Part shown: positions 1-5,903 of the stretch, piece by piece | Position numbering within the stretch: position 1 is the stretch's first letter | Layout of the letters: every line of letters starts with the position of its first letter | DNA from: Atopobiaceae bacterium | GTDB taxonomy: Bacteria > Actinomycetota > Coriobacteriia > Coriobacteriales > Atopobiaceae | Length of the DNA stretch: 10,406 nt | Assembly (NCBI GenBank): GCA_017510875.1 | Contig: JAFWLX010000176.1 | Coordinates: 1-10,406 of the forward strand | Direction of reading: 5' to 3' | Notes under the pieces: model-generated | Databases searched by the model: none | Told to the model about the DNA's origin: nothing | The model's input: only the letters and a program-made list of their open reading frames with translations | Made by a program: the position numbers and the translations under genes

Positions 1-833
1 AGCTTGGTGGTCACCTCGTGTCCGGTCTCGATGAGCCAGTTGGCGCACTGGTACACTCCCTCGCCATAGCAGCCCACGGGATCCTGGTCGCCCGCAATCA
101 GCAGGATGGGCAGGCTCGTAGGCACCTTCTTGGCCCACTCGACCCCCTGGATAAAGGTCATCATGTCAATGAAGTCGCGCAGGCTGATGTTGTGCGTGGG
201 GTGCGTGAACGCGTCAAAGGGATCCTCGGCATGGTCCTTCTGAACCCACGGGTCGTGGCAGATCCACTCGTTGCCCAGCTGGACGCCCTCGTCGCAGCGG
301 GCAAACATCCAACCAAGCAGGTCGGCAACAAATGAAGGATCAGACTCGTGGGCGGCACCTGCCTTCACGGCAGCATCCACCTTCTCGCGCACGGCAGGAG
401 CATTGTCAAACACGCCGGTGGTGCCGCAGTAGATGACGCCATCAAGCTCGTCGCCGTACTTGGCACTAAAGTCACGGGCAATCATCGAGCCCATGGAGTG
501 CCCAAACATGAAGTACGGAAGGTCGGGATACTTCTTGGTCACGCAATCCTTAAAGAGCTTCTCGTCCTCCATCATGGTGTGCGGACCGGCGTCGCCCCAA
601 TCGCCCCAGGTGTCGTTGGCAATGGCGGTGGCACCATGCCCCACGTGGTCGTCGGCCGCCACAATGTAGCCCGCATCCATAAGGGCAACAATCATGTGAA
701 AATAGCGGCGAGAGTGCTCGCCAAACCCGTGGACAAGCTGCACGATGCCTGCCGGTTTGCATGCGGGAACATAAATCCAACCCGTTACCTGGTCGCGTCC
801 ATTTGACGAGGGGAAGGTAATCTCGTGAAGCAT
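1..833 (-). CDS. Alpha/beta-hydrolase, monoglyceride lipase/lysophospholipase-like (C-terminus outside window)
   Basis: Read on the minus strand from ATG at 833-831, the frame stays open to the window edge, giving 277 residues. The fold is an alpha/beta-hydrolase of the Hydrolase_4 (serine aminopeptidase S33/monoglyceride lipase) type. Visible marks are HGFGEHS at 35-41 (oxyanion region), DDHVGHG at 61-67, the nucleophile elbow GHSMGS at 111-116 with Ser113, and GDQDPVG at 248-254, where Asp251 is the probable catalytic acid. The catalytic His should lie shortly beyond the edge. No signal peptide is visible, so a cytosolic esterase/lipase on monoacylglycerols or lysophospholipids is inferred; the substrate cannot be read from sequence. 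The start is supported by an AGGAG about 9 nt upstream and by the HGFGEHS motif at its usual distance from the N-terminus. It diverges from the P-loop NTPase gene at 1003. Confidence 0.88.
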   Translation of the reverse strand, partial: MLHEITFPSSNGRDQVTGWIYVPACKPAGIVQLVHGFGEHSRRYFHMIVALMDAGYIVAADDHVGHGATAIANDTWGDWGDAGPHTMMEDEKLFKDCVTKKYPDLPYFMFGHSMGSMIARDFSAKYGDELDGVIYCGTTGVFDNAPAVREKVDAAVKAGAAHESDPSFVADLLGWMFARCDEGVQLGNEWICHDPWVQKDHAEDPFDAFTHPTHNISLRDFIDMMTFIQGVEWAKKVPTSLPILLIAGDQDPVGCYGEGVYQCANWLIETGHEVTTK

Positions 834-861
834 AAGAGGCTCCTTTCGCAAATCTTGGTAC

Positions 862-890
862 GTTGACATTAGTATCAACCTGCAAGGTTG
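862..890. promoter_or_regulatory. Overlapping inverted repeats in the divergent 834-1002 region (candidate operator)
   Basis: Two perfect inverted repeats share an arm. GTTGA (862-866) pairs with TCAAC (875-879) across 8 bp, and CAACCT (876-881) pairs with AGGTTG (885-890) across GCA. They sit 29-57 bp upstream of the hydrolase start, where its promoter is expected. On the minus strand GATACT within the repeat resembles a -10 element, but no good -35 accompanies it. A binding site for a dimeric repressor or a MerR-type activator is inferred; no regulator gene is in the window. Confidence 0.35.
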
Positions 891-964
891 CTAGCACAGC
901 GATTCTTCCGTCCGCGGGAAGCTTCCTTCGCCGAAAGCGATGCGCCCACATCGTCCGAAACCCG

Positions 965-970
965 TATAGT
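965..970 (+). promoter_or_regulatory. Candidate -10 element for the P-loop NTPase gene
   Basis: TATAGT matches TATAAT at five of six positions and would start transcription about 26 nt before the ATG at 1003. No convincing -35 hexamer is found 16-18 bp upstream. The DNA just before it holds a perfect 10-bp palindrome, GGAAGCTTCC (917-926), which may be a regulator site. Confidence 0.35.
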
Positions 971-1002
971 TGACGCAGGCAATATGCGAGCAGGGAGACA
1001 AC

Positions 1003-1587
1003 ATGCCCAAGATCGTCATCACAGGTGGACCGTGTGCAGGCAAGACCACGCTCATTGGCATACTGGTACCCGAGCTGGTCCAGCGCGGATGCAGGGTTCA
1101 TGTGCTTGACGAGTGTGCCACCGAGGTGCTGGCACAGGGTCTCAACCCTACCACCTGCGGCAGCGTACTAGCCTTTCAGCGCCATGTCTTTGATCGTCAG
1201 CTTGAGAAGGAGGCGGCGTTGGCAGACCTACCCGACAACGTAATTGTCCTCCTCGATCGCGGACTCATGGACAATGCCGGCTACCTGCCCGACGACGAGC
1301 TGGACATGCTGCTTGCCGAGCGCAACATGACACGCGCCGACGCTTATGCACGCTACGACGCGGTAATTCATCTGGTGACGGCAGCGATTGGAGCCGAGAC
1401 GTACTTCTCGCATGCCACCAACGAGCATCGCCTTGAGGGCGTAGAGGAAGCTGTTCGGGTTGACCGGGCACTTTTGCGCGGATGGTCAGGCCATCCCAAC
1501 CTGCGTGTCATTGACAACGAGGGCAGCTTTGAAGACAAGCTAGGCCGAGCCGTGGAGGCCGTACTTGCTGCGGCAGGTATCTCATAA
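1003..1587 (+). CDS. P-loop NTPase, AAA_28 family (194 aa)
   Basis: A single-domain P-loop ATPase/kinase-like protein. The Walker A motif GGPCAGKTT lies at residues 8-16. A Walker B-like strand VLLDRG ends near Asp85, and a C-terminal WSGHPNLRVIDN block starts at 161. This arrangement is typical of AAA_28 proteins, which are related to the kinase part of NadR and to eukaryotic TTD14. The family binds ATP or GTP; its bacterial substrates are mostly unknown, so no reaction is assigned. The frame extends upstream to a TTG at 970. The ATG at 1003 is preferred because GGGAG sits 5 nt upstream and the P-loop strand then begins at residue 3, as in relatives. The product has no membrane segment and is presumably cytosolic. 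The gene stands alone between a divergent hydrolase and a 252-bp spacer. Confidence 0.85.
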   Translation: MPKIVITGGPCAGKTTLIGILVPELVQRGCRVHVLDECATEVLAQGLNPTTCGSVLAFQRHVFDRQLEKEAALADLPDNVIVLLDRGLMDNAGYLPDDELDMLLAERNMTRADAYARYDAVIHLVTAAIGAETYFSHATNEHRLEGVEEAVRVDRALLRGWSGHPNLRVIDNEGSFEDKLGRAVEAVLAAAGIS

Positions 1588-1607
1588 GCCACGTTAACAG
1601 GACAGAA

Positions 1608-1678
1608 GGTAAGCACGACCGCTTCTCTTACCAGCAAAACTGCAGGATGGGGAGGAGAATCGCACGCTCAGTCGTGCG
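1608..1678. other. Hairpins in the 1588-1839 spacer
   Basis: The spacer between the NTPase and the acyl-CoA synthetase-like gene has no credible ORF. It holds two short inverted repeats: GGTAAG (1608-1613) with CTTACC (1627-1632), and CGCACG (1661-1666) with CGTGCG (1673-1678). Neither is followed by a T-run on the plus strand, so neither is a standard terminator. They may act as weak 3' structure for the upstream gene or as leader structure for the downstream one. No riboswitch family was recognised. Confidence 0.3.
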
Positions 1679-1724
1679 TAAAAGCTGACCTCGTACATGC
1701 GCCAAAACCCTCTGAACCCGTTAA

Positions 1725-1751
1725 TTGCCTGCGAGTTAACCATCATATAAC
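1725..1751 (+). promoter_or_regulatory. Possible promoter of the acyl-CoA synthetase-like gene
   Basis: TATAAC (1746-1751) is a good -10 candidate. TTGCCT (1725-1730) could be the -35, although the 15-bp spacing is short. The local AT-rich stretch in an otherwise GC-rich spacer supports a promoter here. It would give a leader of about 80 nt. Confidence 0.3.
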
Positions 1752-1839
1752 GTAAACACACGGCTTTACCACCAAATTAGCTGCTGGCTGTGTCAGACTT
1801 TGAAGACCTTTAGACGTCATCGCAAGGGGGAAACCTATT

Positions 1840-3432
1840 ATGACCAAGATCGTTCATTACGAGGGGTTCCAGGACTTCCTGACCCATATGGCCGCAGAGC
1901 GCCCCGATTCGATTGCCCTGCTCCATGGAGCCAACAACAAATACAATCGTGTGACCTGGGCTGACTTTGTTGCAGACATCAATGCTCGCGCCAAGGAGCT
2001 GCGCGCGTCGGGCAAGACCTGCATTGCCATCCTTGCAGACGGAAGCTATGCCTGCGTAGTTGAGATCTTTGCCGCAAACATTGCAGGTCTGCAGATTGCC
2101 ATGCTCGACACCGCCGTACCCGACAAGATGCTCTCGCAGCTTCTGCCCTACGTTGACGCCGACATGCTGTGGTGCCCCAACGAGCAGCGCGCCGAGCAGC
2201 TGAGCAACTATCTCATTAGTCGCGCCTCCGACGGTGCTGGCAAGATCCTCTTCTTCACCAGTGGCACCACCTCGCGCGCAAAGGCCGTCACCCTCACCGA
2301 CTCCAGCCTTATGGCAAGCGCTTTTGGCGGCAGCGGCACCTTCCCACTTGAGTCTGGCGACGTCCTGCTGTGCGTGTTGCCACTTGCCCACGTGTTTGGC
2401 TTCGTCTGCTGCCTTTTGTGGCCGTGGCTGTGCGGCGCCACCGTGGCACTGGGCCGCGGCGGACGTCACGTGTTTGACGACTGGAACTACTTCCATCCCA
2501 CGGCAACCAGCGTGGTGCCCATCCTGCTTGAGCACCTGCTGCGTCGTAACATCATCAACCCTGAGCTTCAGGCCATTCTGGTAGGCGCGGGCGACGCGCC
2601 GCAGGAGCGCCTGGACGAGGTCAAGGAGCGGGGCATTCGCCTGGCCTTTGGCTACGGTCTCACCGAGACCAGCTCGGGTGTAGCCATCAGCGCCGAGGGC
2701 GAGGACGACCCGCACGCACTTGAGGTGTGCCCCGGCAGCACCATCACGATTGCCGATGACGGCGAGGTGCTTATCCAGACTCCTGGTGCCATGATGCAGG
2801 GCTACTACAAGATGCCTGCTGATACGGCAGAGGTGCTGGTAGATGGCGTTCTGCATACCGGCGACCTGGGCAGCTTTGACGAGAACGGTCGCCTGCACCT
2901 GCAGGGTCGCAAGAAGGAGACCCTGGTGCTGCCTGGCGGCACCAAGATCTTCCTGCCCGAGTACGAGCGCGAGATTGCCGAGCAGCTGGGCACGAGCGAG
3001 ATTGCCGTGGTGCTGCGCCGCGGCATGCCCGTACTGGTGCTTGACGATCTGGCCGACGACACGCGCGATGCCGTGATGACCAAGCTCAAGGACGTTATGG
3101 ACGGCTGGCAGAACGACCAGCGCCTGGCCGACGTAATTGAGCTGGGCCACGAGCTGCCGCGCACGGCCACCGGCAAGGTGCAGCGTTGGCTGCTTGAGGC
3201 CGAGATTGGTCAGCGCTTCAAGAGCCTGCGCAACTTTGGCAAGAAGGACGAGGCTAAGACAGAAGCGCCCGCTGCCGAGGCCGAGGATGCTCCCGAAGCC
3301 GCAGCTGAGGCCGCTCCTGCACCCGAGGCTGAGGCCGCACCGACGCCCGCAGTCGAGGCTGCACCGGTAGCCGCAGCAGAGCCTGAGTCCGAGCCAGCCG
3401 CAGACGATCCCGCTGCCGAGGTAGAAGAGTAG
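1840..3432 (+). CDS. AMP-forming acyl-CoA/acyl-ACP synthetase-like ligase with Ala/Glu/Pro-rich C-terminal tail
   Basis: A 530-residue member of the ANL adenylating superfamily, which activates a carboxylic acid with ATP and passes it to CoA or another thiol. Visible core motifs are the P-loop FFTSGTTSRAK (138-148), FGYGLTET (270-277), the ribose-binding HTGDLG (339-344, Asp342), the hinge-region GRKKETL (356-362) and LPRTATGKVQR (439-449) with the candidate catalytic Lys446. The catalytic body ends near residue 468. The remaining 60 or so residues are an acidic, low-complexity Ala/Glu/Pro tail that is not part of the family fold. A fatty acid is the likely substrate type, but acyl chain and acceptor cannot be told from sequence. 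The start is supported by AAGGGGG 9 nt upstream. The gene appears monocistronic, with a strong terminator 26 bp after the stop. Confidence 0.85.
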   Translation: MTKIVHYEGFQDFLTHMAAERPDSIALLHGANNKYNRVTWADFVADINARAKELRASGKTCIAILADGSYACVVEIFAANIAGLQIAMLDTAVPDKMLSQLLPYVDADMLWCPNEQRAEQLSNYLISRASDGAGKILFFTSGTTSRAKAVTLTDSSLMASAFGGSGTFPLESGDVLLCVLPLAHVFGFVCCLLWPWLCGATVALGRGGRHVFDDWNYFHPTATSVVPILLEHLLRRNIINPELQAILVGAGDAPQERLDEVKERGIRLAFGYGLTETSSGVAISAEGEDDPHALEVCPGSTITIADDGEVLIQTPGAMMQGYYKMPADTAEVLVDGVLHTGDLGSFDENGRLHLQGRKKETLVLPGGTKIFLPEYEREIAEQLGTSEIAVVLRRGMPVLVLDDLADDTRDAVMTKLKDVMDGWQNDQRLADVIELGHELPRTATGKVQRWLLEAEIGQRFKSLRNFGKKDEAKTEAPAAEAEDAPEAAAEAAPAPEAEAAPTPAVEAAPVAAAEPESEPAADDPAAEVEE

Positions 3433-3457
3433 CCAAAGAGCAACCGTAAGAGTAACC

Positions 3458-3517
3458 AAAGAGCCTAACGCAGGAACCCCGGTCCAATGGATCGGGGCTC
3501 CTGCGTTAGGCTCTTTT
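3458..3517 (+). terminator. Strong rho-independent terminator, probably bidirectional
   Basis: An 18-bp perfect arm (3458-3475, complementary to 3499-3516) is extended by CCCCG (3477-3481) pairing with CGGGG (3493-3497), opposite an A/C mismatch. The stem ends in a short T-run at 3513-3516. It ends the acyl-CoA synthetase-like transcript. No other hairpin with a T-run lies 3' of the converging man operon, so it probably serves both, though the T-run on the minus side is only three bases. Confidence 0.85.
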
Positions 3518-3617
3518 AGACCGGATACAAGCAGAAGTTGGGTTATCAAAACGTATATCCGATGAGTCTTAGTGATCGCGTAGGCTAAGGGGCGGACCCA
3601 AAATCCACGCGTACGTC

Positions 3618-4004
3618 CTATGCGCCGCGTCCGGTTATCATGCGCCAGAGGCGACCCAACCCCAGCTTAATCACATCAAAGAACGACGGCGACTTCACCA
3701 TGTTCTGGGCAGGCACGTACTTCTGGATTGCGCGCAAGGTCGCTTTGTTGTCGCGCGTTGAGAAGGCAAAGTTGCCACTTTCCTTGGTACATACCGCAAA
3801 GCGAGGAATGAAGCGCCCAAAGATTACCTCAGCTGCCACGCCTTCGACCTCGGTCCAAGGTATCTGTATGTAGTCCTCGGGATTGCGCTCGTTGTAGAAC
3901 TCGATGGCATTGTTACCTACCATTATGTTCCCGTACACGCCCAAGCCGTGAAACGACGTGGCCTTGATTACAAAGTCAACCGTACTGTTCATAGACTGAG
4001 CCAA
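3618..4004 (-). CDS. manO: DUF956 family protein, mannose-PTS accessory (ManO)
   Basis: A 128-residue protein matching DUF956, a small family encoded at the end of mannose-class PTS operons in Gram-positive bacteria. The family pattern is visible in full: VDFVIKATSFHGLG (9-22), YGNIMVGNNAIEFYN (24-38), DYIQIPWTEVEGV (44-56), FIPRFAVCTK (65-74) and MVKSPSFFDV (102-111), then a basic C-terminus. Its biochemical role is unknown; a link to PTS control or assembly is inferred from context. The start is TTG at 4004-4002, not the ATG at 3992. A strong AAGGAGGT (4018-4011) lies 6 nt before the TTG but 18 nt before the ATG, and the resulting MAQSMNSTVDF start fits the usual DUF956 N-terminus. It is the last gene of the man operon, 126 nt after manZ, and its initiation region is highly structured. 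Confidence 0.88.
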   Translation of the reverse strand: MAQSMNSTVDFVIKATSFHGLGVYGNIMVGNNAIEFYNERNPEDYIQIPWTEVEGVAAEVIFGRFIPRFAVCTKESGNFAFSTRDNKATLRAIQKYVPAQNMVKSPSFFDVIKLGLGRLWRMITGRGA

Positions 4005-4030
4005 GAGGGCACCTCCTTGGGGTTGCCAAG
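4001..4030 (-). promoter_or_regulatory. Hairpin enclosing the manO ribosome binding site and TTG start, with a competing arm
   Basis: In the minus-strand RNA, CCAAG (4020-4016) plus AGG (4014-4012) pairs with CCU (4008-4006) plus CUUGG (4005-4001) around a UGC loop, with G4015 bulged. The Shine-Dalgarno core and the UUG codon (4004-4002) are thus inside one stem. The same CCAAG can instead pair with an upstream CUUGG at 4030-4026, which would free the start codon. Mutually exclusive pairing of this kind suggests translational control of manO; this is an inference from complementarity only. Confidence 0.45.
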
Positions 4031-4040
4031 ACACAAGGGC

Positions 4041-4116
4041 GGCCGCATCCGCCTGGCTTCGTGGCGAATGCGGCCTAAGGACGCGCACGGTGGGAAGGGA
4101 GGGAATAGCCGTGCGC
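4041..4116 (-). other. Two GC-rich stem-loops in the manZ-manO junction
   Basis: Stem A: GCGCACGG (4083-4090) with CCGTGCGC (4109-4116), 8 bp around an 18-nt loop, begins 14 nt after the manZ stop. Stem B: GGCCGCAT (4041-4048) with ATGCGGCC (4068-4075), extended by CGCC (4050-4053) with GGCG (4063-4066) across one mismatch. Neither is followed by a T-run, so neither is a classical terminator. They may protect the 3' end of manXYZ mRNA, cause partial attenuation, or mark a processing site that sets manO dosage. Confidence 0.5.
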
Positions 4117-4130
4117 AGAGAAAGACGAGC

Positions 4131-5051
4131 CTACATGAACATAAGCAGGCGGCCGACAATACCCAGAGCAAAGAGCGCCAGGATGATGGTGATCGGCGAG
4201 ACGCCCTTCTTCAGGAGCCTGCAGCACAGCAGCGTAAGCAGCAGTGCGGCAAGACCCGGAATGAGCTGGTCGAGGTTGGCCTGAAGGGTGGTGACCTTCT
4301 CCACGTTGAGGCCGTTGGGGCCAAGCGAGGAGTAGAGCTCGAGGGCCTGCTTGATGCCCTCAGAACCTGCAGGCAACGAACTCCAGTCGATGTAGGCGCC
4401 CTCGGCCTGCTGAATGGTCGAGACTACCGGGGTAAAGGTGATGGACACCCAGCGACGCACCAGCGCGCCGATGATGAACATACCCAGGATGGAAGCGCCC
4501 TCGGTGATCTTGCCCAGAAGGCCGCCGGAGAGGTCCTTGGCGATGGTGGTGCCCACGCTGTAGCCAAACTCCTGCGTGTACCACAGGAAGGCCAGACGGA
4601 TGGCATTCCACAGCACGAAGAACAGCAGCGGGCCCACGATGGAACCGGTAAGGGCCATGGAAGCGCCCAGAGCACCAAGAATCGGGCGTACGGTGAACCA
4701 GAAGACGGGGTCGCCTACACCGGCGAGCGGGCCCATCATACCAACCTTGACGCCCTGAATGGCCTGATCCTCAACGGGAGCGCCATTGGCACGCTCCTCC
4801 TCGAGAGCCAGCGTGACGCCAATAATAGGAGCGGACACGTACGGGTGGGTGTTGTAGAACTCAAGGTGACGCTTAAGAGCAGCAGACTGCTCTTCCTTGG
4901 TCTTGTAGAGGGCCTTGATGGCCGGAATCATGGCGTAGCACCAGCCGCCGTTCTGCATACGCTCGTAGTTCCACGAGCCCTGAAGGAACTGATGGCGCCA
5001 GCAGACCTTACGACGCACACCAAGGCTAAGCTTGACCTCATTCTCTGCCAT
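4131..5051 (-). CDS. manZ: PTS mannose/fructose/sorbose-family IID component
   Basis: EIID, one of the two membrane subunits that form the sugar channel of mannose-class PTS transporters. The 306 residues show the family blocks GSWNYERMQNGGWCYAMIPA (25-44), HLEFYNTHPYVSAPIIG (62-78) and GPLAGVGDPVFWFTVRP (107-123). Hydrophobic segments follow at about 137-157, 188-199, 264-278 and 286-305. The ATG at 5051 is chosen over a GTG at 5060: GGGAG lies 10 nt before the ATG but only 1 nt before the GTG. It starts 21 nt after the manY stop, consistent with coupled expression. Length and motifs look intact. The transported hexose is not evident from sequence; glucose or mannose is usual for this class. 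Confidence 0.93.
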   Translation of the reverse strand: MAENEVKLSLGVRRKVCWRHQFLQGSWNYERMQNGGWCYAMIPAIKALYKTKEEQSAALKRHLEFYNTHPYVSAPIIGVTLALEEERANGAPVEDQAIQGVKVGMMGPLAGVGDPVFWFTVRPILGALGASMALTGSIVGPLLFFVLWNAIRLAFLWYTQEFGYSVGTTIAKDLSGGLLGKITEGASILGMFIIGALVRRWVSITFTPVVSTIQQAEGAYIDWSSLPAGSEGIKQALELYSSLGPNGLNVEKVTTLQANLDQLIPGLAALLLTLLCCRLLKKGVSPITIILALFALGIVGRLLMFM

Positions 5052-5072
5052 TGATGTCACTCTCCCTTCATC

Positions 5073-5882
5073 CTAGTAGTCGTTGATAATGTCGCCGAGC
5101 GGGTCGCCCGAGCCGCCACCAGAGCCGCCGCCCTGCTTGGCCAGGTCCTTGAGGCCAAGGTAGATGAGGGCGATCGAGACGCCCAGGGCGCCAAGAGCGA
5201 TGAGGGTGAGCTCGCTAAGGGAGGCAAGCACGAAGCCCAGCGCGAAGAACGGCCAAACCTCGGGGGTAGCCATCATGTTGATAACCATGGCGTAACCAAC
5301 GGCAGCAACCATGCCGCCGCCAACGGCCATGCCGCCGGACAGCCAAGCAGGCATGGCGTTGAGCATTGCCGTAACGGCCTCGGCCGGAATCATGCACAGC
5401 ATGGCAGCCGGGATGGCAATACGGATGCCCTGCAGGCCAATGGCCAGCAGCTGCCACATCTCGACGCCGCGGAAGTTGGCGTCCTCGGCAGCCGCGTCCA
5501 TGAAGTGAACCATGGGGATGGCGATGGTACGGCAAAGCATGGTGAGGAACAGGCCGGCGACCGACAGAGGCACGGCCAGTGCGATGGAGGTGGCAATAGC
5601 GGTCTGGGTGTCAGCGCTGCCCAGGCCCTTGACCATGATGATGGCCGAAGCCACGGCGGCGAGTGCCGCATCGGGAGCAACGGCTGCACCAACGTTTGCC
5701 CAACCAAGGGCGATCATCTGAAGTGAGCCACCAAGGATGATGCCCTCGGTGGGATGGCCGGTTACCAGGCCAATGAGTGTACAAGCCACAAGTGGCTGAT
5801 GGAACTGGAACTCGTCGAGAATGCCTTCCATACCTGCAAAGAAGGCAACCACAACGACCAGCAGGATCGAAATGGGATTCAT
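5073..5882 (-). CDS. manY: PTS mannose/fructose/sorbose-family IIC component
   Basis: EIIC, the main sugar-translocating membrane subunit, 269 residues and strongly hydrophobic throughout. Family hallmarks are the N-terminal MEGILDEFQFHQPLVACTLIG (18-38), TGHPTEGIILGGSLQMIALGWANVG (41-65) and a C-terminal GDPLGDIINDY. Between the last membrane segment and that terminal motif lies a Gly/Ser stretch, QGGGSGGGSG, that looks like a flexible tether. An AAAGGAGG 7 nt upstream supports the ATG at 5882. The gene begins 21 nt after the manX stop and pairs with manZ to form the EIIC-EIID complex. In other bacteria this EIIC/EIID pair is also the receptor for class IIa bacteriocins; nothing here shows whether that applies. 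Confidence 0.94.
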   Translation of the reverse strand: MNPISILLVVVVAFFAGMEGILDEFQFHQPLVACTLIGLVTGHPTEGIILGGSLQMIALGWANVGAAVAPDAALAAVASAIIMVKGLGSADTQTAIATSIALAVPLSVAGLFLTMLCRTIAIPMVHFMDAAAEDANFRGVEMWQLLAIGLQGIRIAIPAAMLCMIPAEAVTAMLNAMPAWLSGGMAVGGGMVAAVGYAMVINMMATPEVWPFFALGFVLASLSELTLIALGALGVSIALIYLGLKDLAKQGGGSGGGSGDPLGDIINDY

Positions 5883-5903
5883 ACGCTATCCTCCTTTGAG
5901 TTT

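Noticed and set aside
348..806. Plus-strand frame within the alpha/beta-hydrolase region
   Set aside because: The minus strand encodes a continuous hydrolase with nucleophile elbow and acid motif; the plus frame has no such support.
970..1002. Upstream TTG start for the P-loop NTPase
   Set aside because: No ribosome binding site precedes it, it overlaps the candidate -10 element, and the ATG at 1003 has GGGAG at good distance.
1810..3549. 579-residue open frame on the minus strand across the acyl-CoA synthetase-like gene
   Set aside because: It is a shadow of a GC-rich gene on the other strand. Its translation is repetitive Gly/Leu/Cys/His-rich sequence with no family pattern, it lacks a ribosome binding site, and it runs through the terminator at 3458-3517.
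3522..3559. CGGATA/TATCCG inverted repeat as a separate man operon terminator
   Set aside because: The 6-bp arms are 26 nt apart and no T-run follows on the minus strand; the strong hairpin at 3458-3517 is the better candidate.
3948..5054. 368-residue plus-strand frame antisense to manZ and the start of manO
   Set aside because: The minus strand carries an unmistakable EIID and DUF956. The plus frame spans the structured manZ-manO gap and shows no domain.
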